Positions 7,780 through 15,802 are shown, counted from the first letter of the stretch. The stretch is DNA of 64,000 bases from Bacillus_BU sp051233475 (GCF_051233475.1 NZ_JBKFGH010000008.1:241663-305662), one strand, 5' to 3'. Translations and numbers: made by a program. The notes: generated by a model not told the origin, from the sequence alone.

Positions 7780-7812
7780 GTATTTTACAGCCCCGTGTGA
7801 AATATCCTACAG
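7780..7812. promoter_or_regulatory. Candidate upstream activator sites for the NtrC-type regulator
   Basis: GTATTTTACAG (7780-7790) and ATATCCTACAG (7802-7812) start exactly 22 bp, two helical turns, apart. Related elements lie upstream of the sigma-54 promoters at 11781 and 12982. The pair is about 300 bp from the promoter at 7492, or about 115 bp without the inserted MITE. Confidence 0.5.
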
Positions 7813-7821
7813 TACGCTATC

Positions 7822-9171
7822 CTATTTCAAATGAAATTTATCCATTCTATAGATAAGCGCATGTCTGGACATGCCGAGAAGCTTCGCTGCATGGGTCTGA
7901 TTTCCATTTGATCTTTCTAAGGCTTGTCTTACCAGACTTATTTCTACCTCTTCAAAATTAATCCCCTCTTCAGGCAGGATAAAAAGATCTTTTTTATTTA
8001 AAAAAGCCCCTTTGACGATTTCTTTCGGGAGCATCGATGCACGAATGATCCCATCGGCACAAAGAATAACCATTCTTTCAATCAGATTCTCCAACTCTCT
8101 TATGTTCCCTGGATAATCATAAGCCTCTAGTAAATCCAATGCGTCCTTTTCAATGATCATTTTTTCTTTATTTGTTTCTTTACAATACTTTCCGATAAAA
8201 TGCTCGACTAATAAATCAATATCTTCCTTCCGTTCTCGTAAAGGCGGCAACCAGATCGGGATTACTTTTAACCGATATAAAAGATCTTCACGAAACTCAC
8301 CTTTTTCAACCATCTCTTCAAGATTTCGGTTCGTTGCTGCTATGATCCGAACATCGGATTTAATAACCTCTGTTCCTCCTACTCTTTCAAACTCCTTTTC
8401 TTGAAGCACTCTCAATATCTTAACTTGCAGAGTTAAACTTAATTCACCTATTTCATCAAGAAAAAGAGTTCCTCCTTGGGCCCGATCAAATCGACCAAAC
8501 TTCCTCGAATTTGCACCGGTAAAGGCCCCTTTCTCATGTCCAAACAATTCACTTTCAATTAAGTTTTCTGGAATCGCACCGCAATTTACCCTGATATAGG
8601 GCATATCCTTTCGGCTGCTTTTATTATGAATGGATGCGACGATTCCTTCTTTTCCTGTCCCACTTTCACCCATCACTAAAACAGTGGCGTTGGTATCGGC
8701 AATCTTGTCAATCATAGTAAATATTTCCTGCATTTTTTTGCTTTGACCGACAATTTTATTGTCAAATTTCTCTGTAGATAGATCTCTCAAGTATTCTATT
8801 TCCTTATTTAATTTATCTATATTTAAAGCTTTGAAAATTGTCATCTTTAATTCATTTATATCAAACGGTTTTGAAATATAGTCAACTGCACCAATTTTCA
8901 TGGCTTCCACTGCTGCGTCAGTACTGCCGTGGGCTGTTATCATAATAACCGGAGTACTGATGTTTATTTTTTTTATTCTTTTCAAAACCTCCATGCCATC
9001 GAGCTTAGGCATTCTGTAGTCTAATATGACCATATCCGGAATCTCATCTAAAAATAAATTAAAGGCTTCTTCTCCATCCTCTGCAGAGACTACAGCAAAC
9101 CCTTCAGATTTTAAGTTTTTTTCAAGTATCCAGCGCATATTTTTTTCATCATCTGCAATTAATATTTTCAA
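7822..9171 (-). CDS. Sigma-54-dependent NtrC-family response regulator
   Basis: 449 residues: a receiver domain (D7, D8, phosphoacceptor D51), an AAA+ domain with Walker A GESGTGKE, the sigma-54-contacting GAFTGA loop and ELFGHEKGAFTGA context, and a Fis-type helix-turn-helix at the end (NQTHAAKLLGMSRHALIYR). The start is TTG at 9171, 7 nt after GGGGAGG; a longer reading would run into the kinase gene. It pairs with the histidine kinase 58 nt upstream. Its probable targets are the four -24/-12 promoters at 7492, 11781, 12664 and 12982. Sigma-54 itself (sigL/rpoN) is not in the window. Confidence 0.95.
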   Translation of the reverse strand: MKILIADDEKNMRWILEKNLKSEGFAVVSAEDGEEAFNLFLDEIPDMVILDYRMPKLDGMEVLKRIKKINISTPVIMITAHGSTDAAVEAMKIGAVDYISKPFDINELKMTIFKALNIDKLNKEIEYLRDLSTEKFDNKIVGQSKKMQEIFTMIDKIADTNATVLVMGESGTGKEGIVASIHNKSSRKDMPYIRVNCGAIPENLIESELFGHEKGAFTGANSRKFGRFDRAQGGTLFLDEIGELSLTLQVKILRVLQEKEFERVGGTEVIKSDVRIIAATNRNLEEMVEKGEFREDLLYRLKVIPIWLPPLRERKEDIDLLVEHFIGKYCKETNKEKMIIEKDALDLLEAYDYPGNIRELENLIERMVILCADGIIRASMLPKEIVKGAFLNKKDLFILPEEGINFEEVEISLVRQALERSNGNQTHAAKLLGMSRHALIYRMDKFHLK

Positions 9172-9229
9172 GGTTCTGCCTCCCCAATCTTGCAATCTCT
9201 TTTCTCCGTAGCAATGTTTTTTTGTCCCT

Positions 9230-10657
9230 CTATATTTGGGCGCCGTGGTTGTTAAAAAGTGAATCATCCTCAGTTGGGAACAATAATTCGAAGCGTGTCC
9301 CTTTTCCGAGTTTACTCGTTACCTTAATAATTCCTCCATGATCCTCAATGATTCTGTGTACAATGGATAATCCTAAACCCGTACCCTCATCTTTTGTTGT
9401 GAAAAATGGAGAATATATTTTCTCCATATTATCCTCAGCAATTCCTTCCCCATTATCCTGAAAAACAACCTTAATCCATTTTTCAGGCAGATACTCTGTC
9501 GAAATGAGCAGTTCTCCTCCTTGCGGCATTGCATCAACAGCATTAAATATCAGATTGACAAAAGCCTGCTTAAGTTGTTCTTTGTCCACATTAGCATTTG
9601 GAATTTCTCCCTTTTCAAAATCAATCTTTACTAGATGCTGCATCGTATATTTGTTTACAATAATTTGCACATCTTCAATGATTTCATTTAAACAGTAGCT
9701 ATTTTTTTCATTTTTACTTGGTTTCCCAAATTCCATTAGTGATTTGATCACTTTGTTTGCCCTTTCCACCTCTTCATCGATTACCTTTAACTCAAGGATT
9801 GCATCCTTATTTTCCTTCAACTCACTTCGCATCGTTTGTTCAATCATTTTGATGATCGCTAATGGATTTCTAATTTCATGAGCAATCCCTGTCGCGAGTT
9901 CACCAACTGTGGCTAATTTATCGTTCCGTTGCATTTGATCTTTAATTTTTTTAATTTCAGTAATATCCTCGAGAATGATTACTAAACCTTTATTTTTCTT
10001 CTCTAAACTTAACGGATACGCACCGATTTCTATCGTGATTTCCTTATCATTTATCGATAAGTTTTTTTCAATATTTTTTATAGGCTCGCCTTTTTCCATG
10101 GCAGTAAAAATGATTTTTTCAAAATCCTTCCCCGTCGGAAACAGCTCCATAAAGTTCGTACCGATACAATCATTTGTTACACCCAATATATTTTTTGCTC
10201 CAGTGTTCAGTGAGGTAATAAAATAATCTTCATTTATCGAGACAATTCCATTACTAATACTTTCAAATATAGAGTTGGAGTAATTTTCGAGAATAACATA
10301 CTTTTTCAATTGATTGTCAATCGTATTGATAGCCAGATTTTTCCTTTCGACTAAAATACCCGTTATAATCCCGATTGCAAAAAACAACAAAATATCCAAG
10401 AGCTCACTTACAGCTTCGCCTTTAAAGCTAAACGATAATAATTTTTGTGGAGAATAAATGATACTTATTACTAATGCCGTTACCGTTCCACCTCGAAAAC
10501 CAAATTGAAAAGAGGCCAGGATAATCGGAATGAATAACAGCAGTTTAAAAAATTGGTGCAGCGTTGAACTAGCAGAAATTGAATAATAAATATGAAGTCC
10601 TGAAATCACCACGACTAGCAGGACAATTAATAGCTTAAAGCCTAATTTGTTTTTCAT
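9230..10657 (-). CDS. Membrane sensor histidine kinase partnering the sigma-54 regulator
   Basis: 475 residues with about four spans in the first 105 residues and very short external loops, a PAS domain (about 122-235), a HisKA dimerisation helix with H260 in GIAHEIRNP, and a HATPase domain with NAVDAM, DNGEG and GTGLGL. The absence of a large external domain suggests it senses a membrane or cytoplasmic signal, unlike ZraS-type kinases. Its own promoter (10696-10729) belongs to the CTNCAT class, so the sigma-54 regulon is placed under a second regulator. Confidence 0.93.
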   Translation of the reverse strand: MKNKLGFKLLIVLLVVVISGLHIYYSISASSTLHQFFKLLLFIPIILASFQFGFRGGTVTALVISIIYSPQKLLSFSFKGEAVSELLDILLFFAIGIITGILVERKNLAINTIDNQLKKYVILENYSNSIFESISNGIVSINEDYFITSLNTGAKNILGVTNDCIGTNFMELFPTGKDFEKIIFTAMEKGEPIKNIEKNLSINDKEITIEIGAYPLSLEKKNKGLVIILEDITEIKKIKDQMQRNDKLATVGELATGIAHEIRNPLAIIKMIEQTMRSELKENKDAILELKVIDEEVERANKVIKSLMEFGKPSKNEKNSYCLNEIIEDVQIIVNKYTMQHLVKIDFEKGEIPNANVDKEQLKQAFVNLIFNAVDAMPQGGELLISTEYLPEKWIKVVFQDNGEGIAEDNMEKIYSPFFTTKDEGTGLGLSIVHRIIEDHGGIIKVTSKLGKGTRFELLFPTEDDSLFNNHGAQI

Positions 10658-10695
10658 CCTATCATGACTCTCCTAAAAATGACCCTTTTATAAAT

Positions 10696-10729
10696 AGTAT
10701 AAATTTCAATTATGTAGATTAGATGTAGA
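10696..10729 (-). promoter_or_regulatory. CTNCAT-class promoter of the sensor kinase
   Basis: Minus strand: TCTACAT (10729-10723), CTAA, TCTACAT (10718-10712), 10 nt, -10 TATACT (10701-10696). Identical repeats and spacing to the operon promoter at 6262. Confidence 0.7.
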
Positions 10730-10793
10730 CAGATTGTTAATAAAGAAGCTGATGTGAAGATTTTTTGAATAAAAGAAACCATCTAAACAATTA

Positions 10794-10818
10794 AAACCCA
10801 GAGGATATCCCTGGGTTT
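10794..10818 (-). terminator. Terminator after Met-rich paralogue 3
   Basis: AAACCCAG stem with its complement around GGATATCC, followed by TTAAT on the minus strand. It ends the 11740-10855 operon. Confidence 0.75.
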
Positions 10819-10854
10819 CCGAATGTTCATGAGAAATCTACATTCTATGCTTAC

Positions 10855-11193
10855 TTAATTCATATTCATATTACCACTTGGCATGTTGCCCATATTCCCT
10901 TGCATATTCCAGCCACCCTGCATATTCATATTCGGCATGTTGTTCATATTCCCTTTCATATTCCATCCGCCTTGCATATTCACGTTCGGCATATAGCCCG
11001 AATTGCCTTGCGTACTCCATCCCCCCTGCATATTCATACCTTGCATATTACCATAACCGTTCATTTGCATCCCGTTCATATTGTTATAATATTGATATTG
11101 ATTATACTGTTGAAACCCCCATAGAATTAAAAAGCTAATAATCATACCGGCTAATGAAACAGCTGCTAATTTAAACCAGGAATTCATTTTCAT
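10855..11193 (-). CDS. Methionine-rich single-span membrane protein, paralogue 3
   Basis: 112 residues: MKMNSWFKLAAVSLAG, one span (about 8-27), the QYQYYNNMNGMQMNG linker, then about four repeats of the type N-M-Q-G-G-W-x-x-Q/K-G-N. The regular Trp in each repeat distinguishes it from paralogue 2; Trp next to Met can form a cation-pi Cu(I) site as in CusF, an analogy only. SD GGAGGG, ATG at 11193. It follows the zinc-ribbon gene 11228 in one operon. Confidence 0.82.
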   Translation of the reverse strand: MKMNSWFKLAAVSLAGMIISFLILWGFQQYNQYQYYNNMNGMQMNGYGNMQGMNMQGGWSTQGNSGYMPNVNMQGGWNMKGNMNNMPNMNMQGGWNMQGNMGNMPSGNMNMN

Positions 11194-11227
11194 CTAAATC
11201 CCTCCATATAATTTATCTTTAGAAACA

Positions 11228-11740
11228 TTACTGACTTTCAGTGGTTTTCTTTTTTCTGCTCTTTTTTAATTCCTTCCCACAATTCAAGCAAATTTTCCAT
11301 TCCGGATCCAATTCATAGCCACATTCAGGACAAGTTTTTTTGGATTTTTCCGCCTGATTAGGTACCTCCACGAGTGTTTCAGTTGGTTCATTGGTTTCCT
11401 CGTCCGAAAGCTTTTCTTTTATATCATTAACCGTGGTGGAAAAACCAAATTTTTCTTTAATTGAATCAAATTCCTCTAAATTTAATAAATTATTTTTTAC
11501 AATCATTACAATCGCAACTAGTAAACCTACAATAAAGACAACCAATAAAACTTGAATGATCGAAGTGATAAACCCATTAATGCCAAAAGAGTTATTGTAG
11601 CCATACGTATAATATCTTGGCATGTTATATCCTACTGACATTCCATATCCTGTTGGAAAAAAGACAGATTTTACAAGAAACAGCACAAATAATCCCAATG
11701 TTGATAGTCCAATAATTTTCAGGGTAGGATCCTTTTTCAT
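11228..11740 (-). CDS. Two-span membrane protein with C-terminal zinc ribbon
   Basis: About 170 residues. The start is the ATG at 11740, 6 nt after GAGAGGTG. Spans are near 8-25 and 75-98, with an external Tyr/Gly loop (FFPTGYGMSVGYNMP) nearly the same as in 7034. A charged linker leads to a zinc ribbon (CPECGYEL, CLNCGKEL) and a lysine-rich tail. Paralogue of 7034; both are followed by a Met-rich gene and preceded by a sigma-54 promoter, so the two operons are duplicates. Confidence 0.8.
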   Translation of the reverse strand: MKKDPTLKIIGLSTLGLFVLFLVKSVFFPTGYGMSVGYNMPRYYTYGYNNSFGINGFITSIIQVLLVVFIVGLLVAIVMIVKNNLLNLEEFDSIKEKFGFSTTVNDIKEKLSDEETNEPTETLVEVPNQAEKSKKTCPECGYELDPEWKICLNCGKELKKSRKKKTTESQ

Positions 11741-11780
11741 TTTCTTCACCTCTCTAAAATTTTCCTCTCACTTATCTTAA

Positions 11781-11796
11781 TGCAATTACTGTGCCA
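11781..11796 (-). promoter_or_regulatory. Sigma-54 promoter
   Basis: Minus strand TGGCACAGTAATTGCA: GG and GC are 12 nt apart, with canonical TGGCAC and TTGCA boxes. It lies 41 nt before the 11740 start. Confidence 0.88.
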
Positions 11797-11865
11797 CATC
11801 GTTTTTTCGTTGGTAAAGGCCGTTGATTCTAAAAATTAAGACTCCTTCGGCGTCATGTTGTGCAG

Positions 11866-11898
11866 TATCTTACAGCGTACTGTTAAATTTTGAACAGT
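11866..11898. promoter_or_regulatory. Candidate upstream activator sites
   Basis: GTATCTTACAG (11866-11876) and a weaker ATTTTGAACAG (11888-11898) are 22 bp apart, matching the arrangement at 7780. The first lies in an imperfect palindrome, TTACAG-CGTA-CTGTTA. About 100 bp upstream of the promoter at 11781. Confidence 0.45.
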
Positions 11899-11925
11899 TT
11901 GCTGTTTAGTTTTTTGCACATAAAA

Positions 11926-11954
11926 AAACGCTATCTTGGGCGATAGCGTTTTTT
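11926..11954 (-). terminator. Terminator after zinc-ribbon gene 11966
   Basis: AAAACGCTATC stem with its complement around TTGGG, with T-runs on both sides. Confidence 0.85.
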
Positions 11955-11965
11955 TTGGATTGGAT

Positions 11966-12235
11966 TCAGTTTGGTCCATTATTGTTGTTTTTTAAAGTTT
12001 CCTCACAGTAAGGGCAATACTTCCAGGTTACATCTACTAAATTACCACAGCTGTGACACTTCTTTCTTAACGTTTCTTTACATACTGGACAAACGTTAAA
12101 GTCTGCTTTCACCGGATTGCTGCAATTAGGACATTTTTTATCGTTAGCACCTGAAAATACAGTGTTATTTGCTTGTTTTTGGATGAAAATATAATAAATT
12201 AGAGCCGCAATGATGATTAAAAATAAGAGAGTCAC
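11966..12235 (-). CDS. Single-span protein with double zinc ribbon
   Basis: 89 residues: an N-terminal span (2-20), then three CxxC pairs (CPNCSNPV, CPVCKETLRKKCHSC, CPYCEETL) that can fold as a double zinc ribbon on the cytoplasmic side. The GTG start at 12235 overlaps the upstream stop codon (GTGA), so translation is coupled to 12232-12594. Role unknown; double zinc ribbons usually mediate protein or nucleic-acid contacts. Confidence 0.78.
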   Translation of the reverse strand: MTLLFLIIIAALIYYIFIQKQANNTVFSGANDKKCPNCSNPVKADFNVCPVCKETLRKKCHSCGNLVDVTWKYCPYCEETLKNNNNGPN

Positions 12236-12594
12236 CCATTATTTCCCCCTTTATCTTGCAAATTTTGGCCACATCGAGGACAAATTTTCCATTCATCGCT
12301 CTCAATAGGCAATCCGCACTTCTTGCATTTATGCTTATTAGAGCTGAACAGGACTTTATTCACAATGATAAAGCCCACAAAAACGATACTTACGATAAGG
12401 ATAAAATTAAGGATAAGGTTATAATAATAAACATTATTATTGCTTATCCATTCTCCCCCATGCATTCCCATTCCCATGCCCATCCGCATGCCATAAGAAG
12501 TTTGCAGCGTAAAAAAAGGAAGAACAAAGTTATAGATCACGATAATCATGAAAATACCCAAAAATAAGTAAACGATATTTTTTTTAGGATTCAT
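12232..12594 (-). CDS. Two-span membrane protein with zinc ribbon and Met/Gly external loop
   Basis: 120 residues. The start is the ATG at 12594, 5 nt after GAGAGGTG. Two spans (about 5-24 and 58-82) flank an external loop with MRMGMGMGMHGG, a clear Met-x-Met-x-Met string plus His. The tail is a zinc ribbon (CKKCGLPI, CPRCGQN). It is a distant relative of 7034 and 11228. It leads a two-gene operon from the sigma-54 promoter at 12664. Confidence 0.78.
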   Translation of the reverse strand: MNPKKNIVYLFLGIFMIIVIYNFVLPFFTLQTSYGMRMGMGMGMHGGEWISNNNVYYYNLILNFILIVSIVFVGFIIVNKVLFSSNKHKCKKCGLPIESDEWKICPRCGQNLQDKGGNNG

Positions 12595-12663
12595 ATGAAC
12601 ACCTCTCAAAAGGTTCAGTTTTCAAGTAATAAAATAACTAGATAACGTTCTAATAATATAACA

Positions 12664-12679
12664 AGCAAGAATCGTACCA
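12664..12679 (-). promoter_or_regulatory. Probable sigma-54 promoter
   Basis: Minus strand TGGTACGATTCTTGCT: GG and GC are 12 nt apart, with one change (C to T) in the -24 box. It lies about 70 nt before the 12594 start. No activator pair is obvious nearby. Confidence 0.7.
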
Positions 12680-12706
12680 AAATTTTAAGTTTTAGAGTTT
12701 ATAATT

Positions 12707-12735
12707 AAAAATGATGAGGTTCCCCCCATCATTTT
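12707..12735 (-). terminator. Terminator after the 36-aa gene
   Basis: AAAATGATG stem with its complement around AGGTTCCCCC, followed by TTTTTAATT on the minus strand. Confidence 0.75.
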
Positions 12736-12833
12736 GTGTTTAGATTATATTTTATTATACCGTGGGATCACTTAGAAACGTTCCCTATTTACTAACATTT
12801 TTGTAGCAGTTTTATTTTTAAAAGGATTCAGAC

Positions 12834-12944
12834 TTACATTTGTGAAGGATCCATAAAAACATACATCCATAACACATAACCAATTACCGCTGCTACGACC
12901 ACTCCAGCCGTAACATAAAGCAGATTCATCGTTTTCTTATCCAT
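12834..12944 (-). CDS. 36-residue single-span membrane protein
   Basis: Starts MDKKTMNLLYVTAG, a single span (about 8-30), ending FMDPSQM. The SD AAGGAGGAAGG is very strong, it has its own sigma-54 promoter at 12982 and its own terminator at 12707, so this short ORF is almost certainly real. Small single-span proteins often regulate a membrane partner; the partner is unknown. Confidence 0.8.
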   Translation of the reverse strand: MDKKTMNLLYVTAGVVVAAVIGYVLWMYVFMDPSQM

Positions 12945-12981
12945 TTTCCTTCCTCCTTTATAACATATTCATTTTTATAGG

Positions 12982-12998
12982 TTGCAATTTCCATGCCA
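12982..12998 (-). promoter_or_regulatory. Sigma-54 promoter
   Basis: Minus strand TGGCATGGAAATTGCAA: GG and GC are 12 nt apart. It lies about 40 nt before the ATG of the 36-aa gene. Confidence 0.85.
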
Positions 12999-13094
12999 AA
13001 AATACTTAATCACTTATCTTACTGTAATAACGACCAATACATAGGGTACTGAGCAACCCATGTATTGCAGTTTTGACTTACGGCCTAAATGATA

Positions 13095-13127
13095 TTGTGT
13101 AAATTTAAACAAATTACTGTAGAATAT
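13095..13127. promoter_or_regulatory. Candidate upstream activator sites
   Basis: Minus strand ATATTCTACAG (13127-13117) matches ATATCCTACAG at 7802. A degenerate copy lies 22 bp away. About 125 bp upstream of the promoter at 12982. Nothing else stands out in the gene-free stretch 12945-13245 except the copA terminator. Confidence 0.45.
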
Positions 13128-13169
13128 TGAACACTAATATAAAAGGCAATATATAGAAACGATACAAAA

Positions 13170-13214
13170 AAGCTGACTCAAAAAGTTGTTTAACCAACCT
13201 TTTTGAATCAGCTT
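13170..13214 (-). terminator. Terminator after copA
   Basis: Long stem: AAGCTGATTCAAAAAG pairs with CTTTTTGAGTCAGCTT (one mismatch/wobble), followed by T-run on the minus strand. Confidence 0.85.
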
Positions 13215-13245
13215 CTTATGTTTCCCTAGTTAATACTCTATAAAA

Positions 13246-15696
13246 CTACTTCGTCACTGGCTTAAAGCCTTTTAATCTAATCGCATTTAACAATACAGAT
13301 ACCGAGCTTAAACTCATTGCTGCTGCTGCAATAATTGGATTTAATAACGGGCCTCCAAAGATATAAAGAATTCCCATCGCAACCGGAATCCCTAATGTGT
13401 TGTACCCAAACGCCCAGAATAAGTTCTGCTTAATATTACTAATTGTTTTCTTACTTAGTTGAATCGCAGTCGGCACATCCATTAAATCACTCCGCATTAG
13501 AACAACATCAGCAGATTCCATCGCAACGTCTGTACCGGAACCGATCGCAATCCCAATATCAGCTTGCGCTAAGGCTGGAGCATCATTAATTCCATCACCA
13601 ACCATAGCCACTTTCTTGCCTTGAGCTTGCAATTTCTTTACTTCATTCGCTTTATCCTGTGGTAAAACTTCTGCGAGCACTACGTCAATCCCAACTTGTT
13701 TTGCAATGGCCTCAGCCGTTTTTCGATTATCTCCGGTAATCATCGCCACTTCAATCCCCATTTTATGAAGCGCATCAATGGCATTCTTACTGCTTGCTTT
13801 CACCGTATCGGCTACCGCGATAATACCGCTAATAGAGTTATTAATCGCAATATACATAGGGGTCTTTCCTTCAGAAGCGAGCTTTCCAGAAGTATCCTCT
13901 AATTGGCTAATATCAACATTACTTTCTACCATTAATTTTCGATTTCCTAGTAAAATGGTATCCCCTTCAATTTCAACCTCGATACCATGACCAGGGATCG
14001 CCTTAAACTTATCGATCTTTTTGAACTCTAATTTCTTTTCTTCCGCATCTCTAACAATGGCTTCACCAAGAGGGTGCTCAGAGCCTTTTTCCGCTGTTGC
14101 AGCGATTTGAAGAAGATGTTCTTTATTGATCCCGTTTACTGTTACAATATCCGTTACCTTCGGTTTACCTTCAGTAATTGTACCCGTTTTATCAAAAACA
14201 ATCGTTTTAATTTTATGAGCAGTCTCAAGAGCGACACCGCTTTTAATCAGAACCCCGTGCTCGGCCCCTTTACCTGTACCAACCATGATCGCTGTTGGCG
14301 TCGCAAGACCAAGTGCACAAGGGCATGCGATAACTAGGACAGAAATAAAGATCGTAAGGGCAAAAATCCCAGACTCACCACCTAAGAAATACCAAGCAAG
14401 TCCGCCGCCTAAAGCTAATACCATAACAATTGGGACAAAGATACCAGAAATAATATCGGCCATTTTGGCAATCGGCGCCTTAGAGCCTTGGGCATCTTCC
14501 ACTAGTTTAATAATTTGCGAAAGTGCTGTATCTTTTCCAACTCTTGTTGCCTTGTATTTAATATAACCGGCCTTGTTTATACTTGCTCCAATAACCTTGC
14601 TTCCAGGAGCTTTTTCAACTGGAATACTTTCCCCGGTGAGCATTGATTCGTCAATAGCCGTGTTCCCCTCAACGACTTCTCCGTCAACCGGAAGCTTCTC
14701 CCCAGGCTTTACAACAATAATAACGCCGACTTCAACTTCATCGATTGGAATAACTGCTTCTTTTCCATTTCTGATTACAGTTGCCGTTTTCGGAGCCAAG
14801 CCCATCAGCTTCTTGATCGCTTCGGAAGTTTTTCCCTTTGTAACGGATTCTAAATATTTTCCGAGTGTGATAAGGGTAAGAATGACTGCAGCTGATTCAA
14901 AATATAGTTCATAGGCATAATCTTTGTTCCCTATGAAAATCTGATAGATGGCAAATAAGCCATATAAATAAGCTGCTGACGTTCCTAATGCGATGAGCGA
15001 GTCCATGTTCGGACTTCTACGCCACATTGCTGTGAAGCCTGCTTCAAAGAATTTAATCCCAAATAATAACACAACAGATGATAAAACGAGCTGTAAAATG
15101 GCAAAGTTTTCAGGATTTGCCATTGGGTCAAGCGGTTCCGGAAGCATGTAACCAAGCATGTGCCCCATTGATACAATTAGCAGAGGGATGGTAAAGATTA
15201 AGGAAACAACAAATCTTTTCCAAAGCGATTTGATTTCAGCTTCCTTTCTCTCCTTATCCGTGTCCACACTTACTTCTTCTTCAATGGCTTTATATCCGGC
15301 CTTTTCAACTGCCTTCTTTATATCTGAGACGGAAACCTTTGATGTATCAAACGTTACATTCAGTTTTTCAGTGGCGTAGTTTACCGTTGCCTCCATAATG
15401 CCGTCCAGTTTTTTTACGGCCCGCTCGCTTGCTCTGGCGCAGGCAGCACAAGTCATACCTTCGATCTTCATAATCTTTGTTGCTGAATCTAGTAAGGCAC
15501 TATACCCTGCTTTACTTACTGCATTTTGAATATCTGTAACCGTTACTTGGCCCTCATCAAAATCTACATTAAGTTTTTCAGTAGCAAAGTTTACATTTGC
15601 TTCTTTTATACCAGGCAATTTTCTAGTGACTCTTTCAACTGCCTTGGCACAGGCTGCACAAGTCATACCTTGAATTTTCAAAACTTTGGTAGCCAT
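13246..15696 (-). CDS. copA: Copper-exporting P1B-type ATPase CopA
   Basis: 816 residues: two N-terminal HMA domains (GMTCAACAKA and GMTCAACARA), eight spans, the transmembrane CPC motif in CPCALGLATPTA, phosphorylation site DKTGT, the nucleotide-binding HP and the GDGINDAPAL hinge. The combination is diagnostic for Cu(I) export from the cytoplasm. The start is the ATG at 15696, 8 nt after AAAGGAG; an upstream in-frame start at 15726 lacks an SD. Unusually, no csoR or copZ lies beside it. The promoter region holds a CTNCAT-class direct repeat (15770-15802) and a perfect palindrome GACAATTGTC near 15828-15837. Confidence 0.97.
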   Translation of the reverse strand: MATKVLKIQGMTCAACAKAVERVTRKLPGIKEANVNFATEKLNVDFDEGQVTVTDIQNAVSKAGYSALLDSATKIMKIEGMTCAACARASERAVKKLDGIMEATVNYATEKLNVTFDTSKVSVSDIKKAVEKAGYKAIEEEVSVDTDKERKEAEIKSLWKRFVVSLIFTIPLLIVSMGHMLGYMLPEPLDPMANPENFAILQLVLSSVVLLFGIKFFEAGFTAMWRRSPNMDSLIALGTSAAYLYGLFAIYQIFIGNKDYAYELYFESAAVILTLITLGKYLESVTKGKTSEAIKKLMGLAPKTATVIRNGKEAVIPIDEVEVGVIIVVKPGEKLPVDGEVVEGNTAIDESMLTGESIPVEKAPGSKVIGASINKAGYIKYKATRVGKDTALSQIIKLVEDAQGSKAPIAKMADIISGIFVPIVMVLALGGGLAWYFLGGESGIFALTIFISVLVIACPCALGLATPTAIMVGTGKGAEHGVLIKSGVALETAHKIKTIVFDKTGTITEGKPKVTDIVTVNGINKEHLLQIAATAEKGSEHPLGEAIVRDAEEKKLEFKKIDKFKAIPGHGIEVEIEGDTILLGNRKLMVESNVDISQLEDTSGKLASEGKTPMYIAINNSISGIIAVADTVKASSKNAIDALHKMGIEVAMITGDNRKTAEAIAKQVGIDVVLAEVLPQDKANEVKKLQAQGKKVAMVGDGINDAPALAQADIGIAIGSGTDVAMESADVVLMRSDLMDVPTAIQLSKKTISNIKQNLFWAFGYNTLGIPVAMGILYIFGGPLLNPIIAAAAMSLSSVSVLLNAIRLKGFKPVTK

Positions 15697-15769
15697 GTAT
15701 CCAACTCCTTTTGTGCTAAAATCCATGATTGATTATTTTAAAATATAATTTGTAATGGTCTTCTAGCCC

Positions 15770-15802
15770 ACTTTACTAATTTTTTATGTAATTCGTATGA
15801 AG
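15770..15802 (-). promoter_or_regulatory. Probable CTNCAT-class promoter of copA
   Basis: Minus strand: CTTCAT (15802-15797), 5 nt, TTACAT (15791-15786), 10 nt, TAAAGT (15775-15770). The geometry is identical to the sites at 404 and 6262, but the -10 is weaker. Confidence 0.5.

Noticed and set aside
10878..11138. His- and Tyr-rich frames opposite the Met-rich genes (also at 6309-6679 and 2369-2641)
   Set aside because: They are antisense shadows of Met-codon repeats (CAT and AT-rich reverse frames) without SD.
13696..15379. Several open frames on the plus strand opposite copA
   Set aside because: No SD, no domains, and they overlap a well-supported gene on the other strand.
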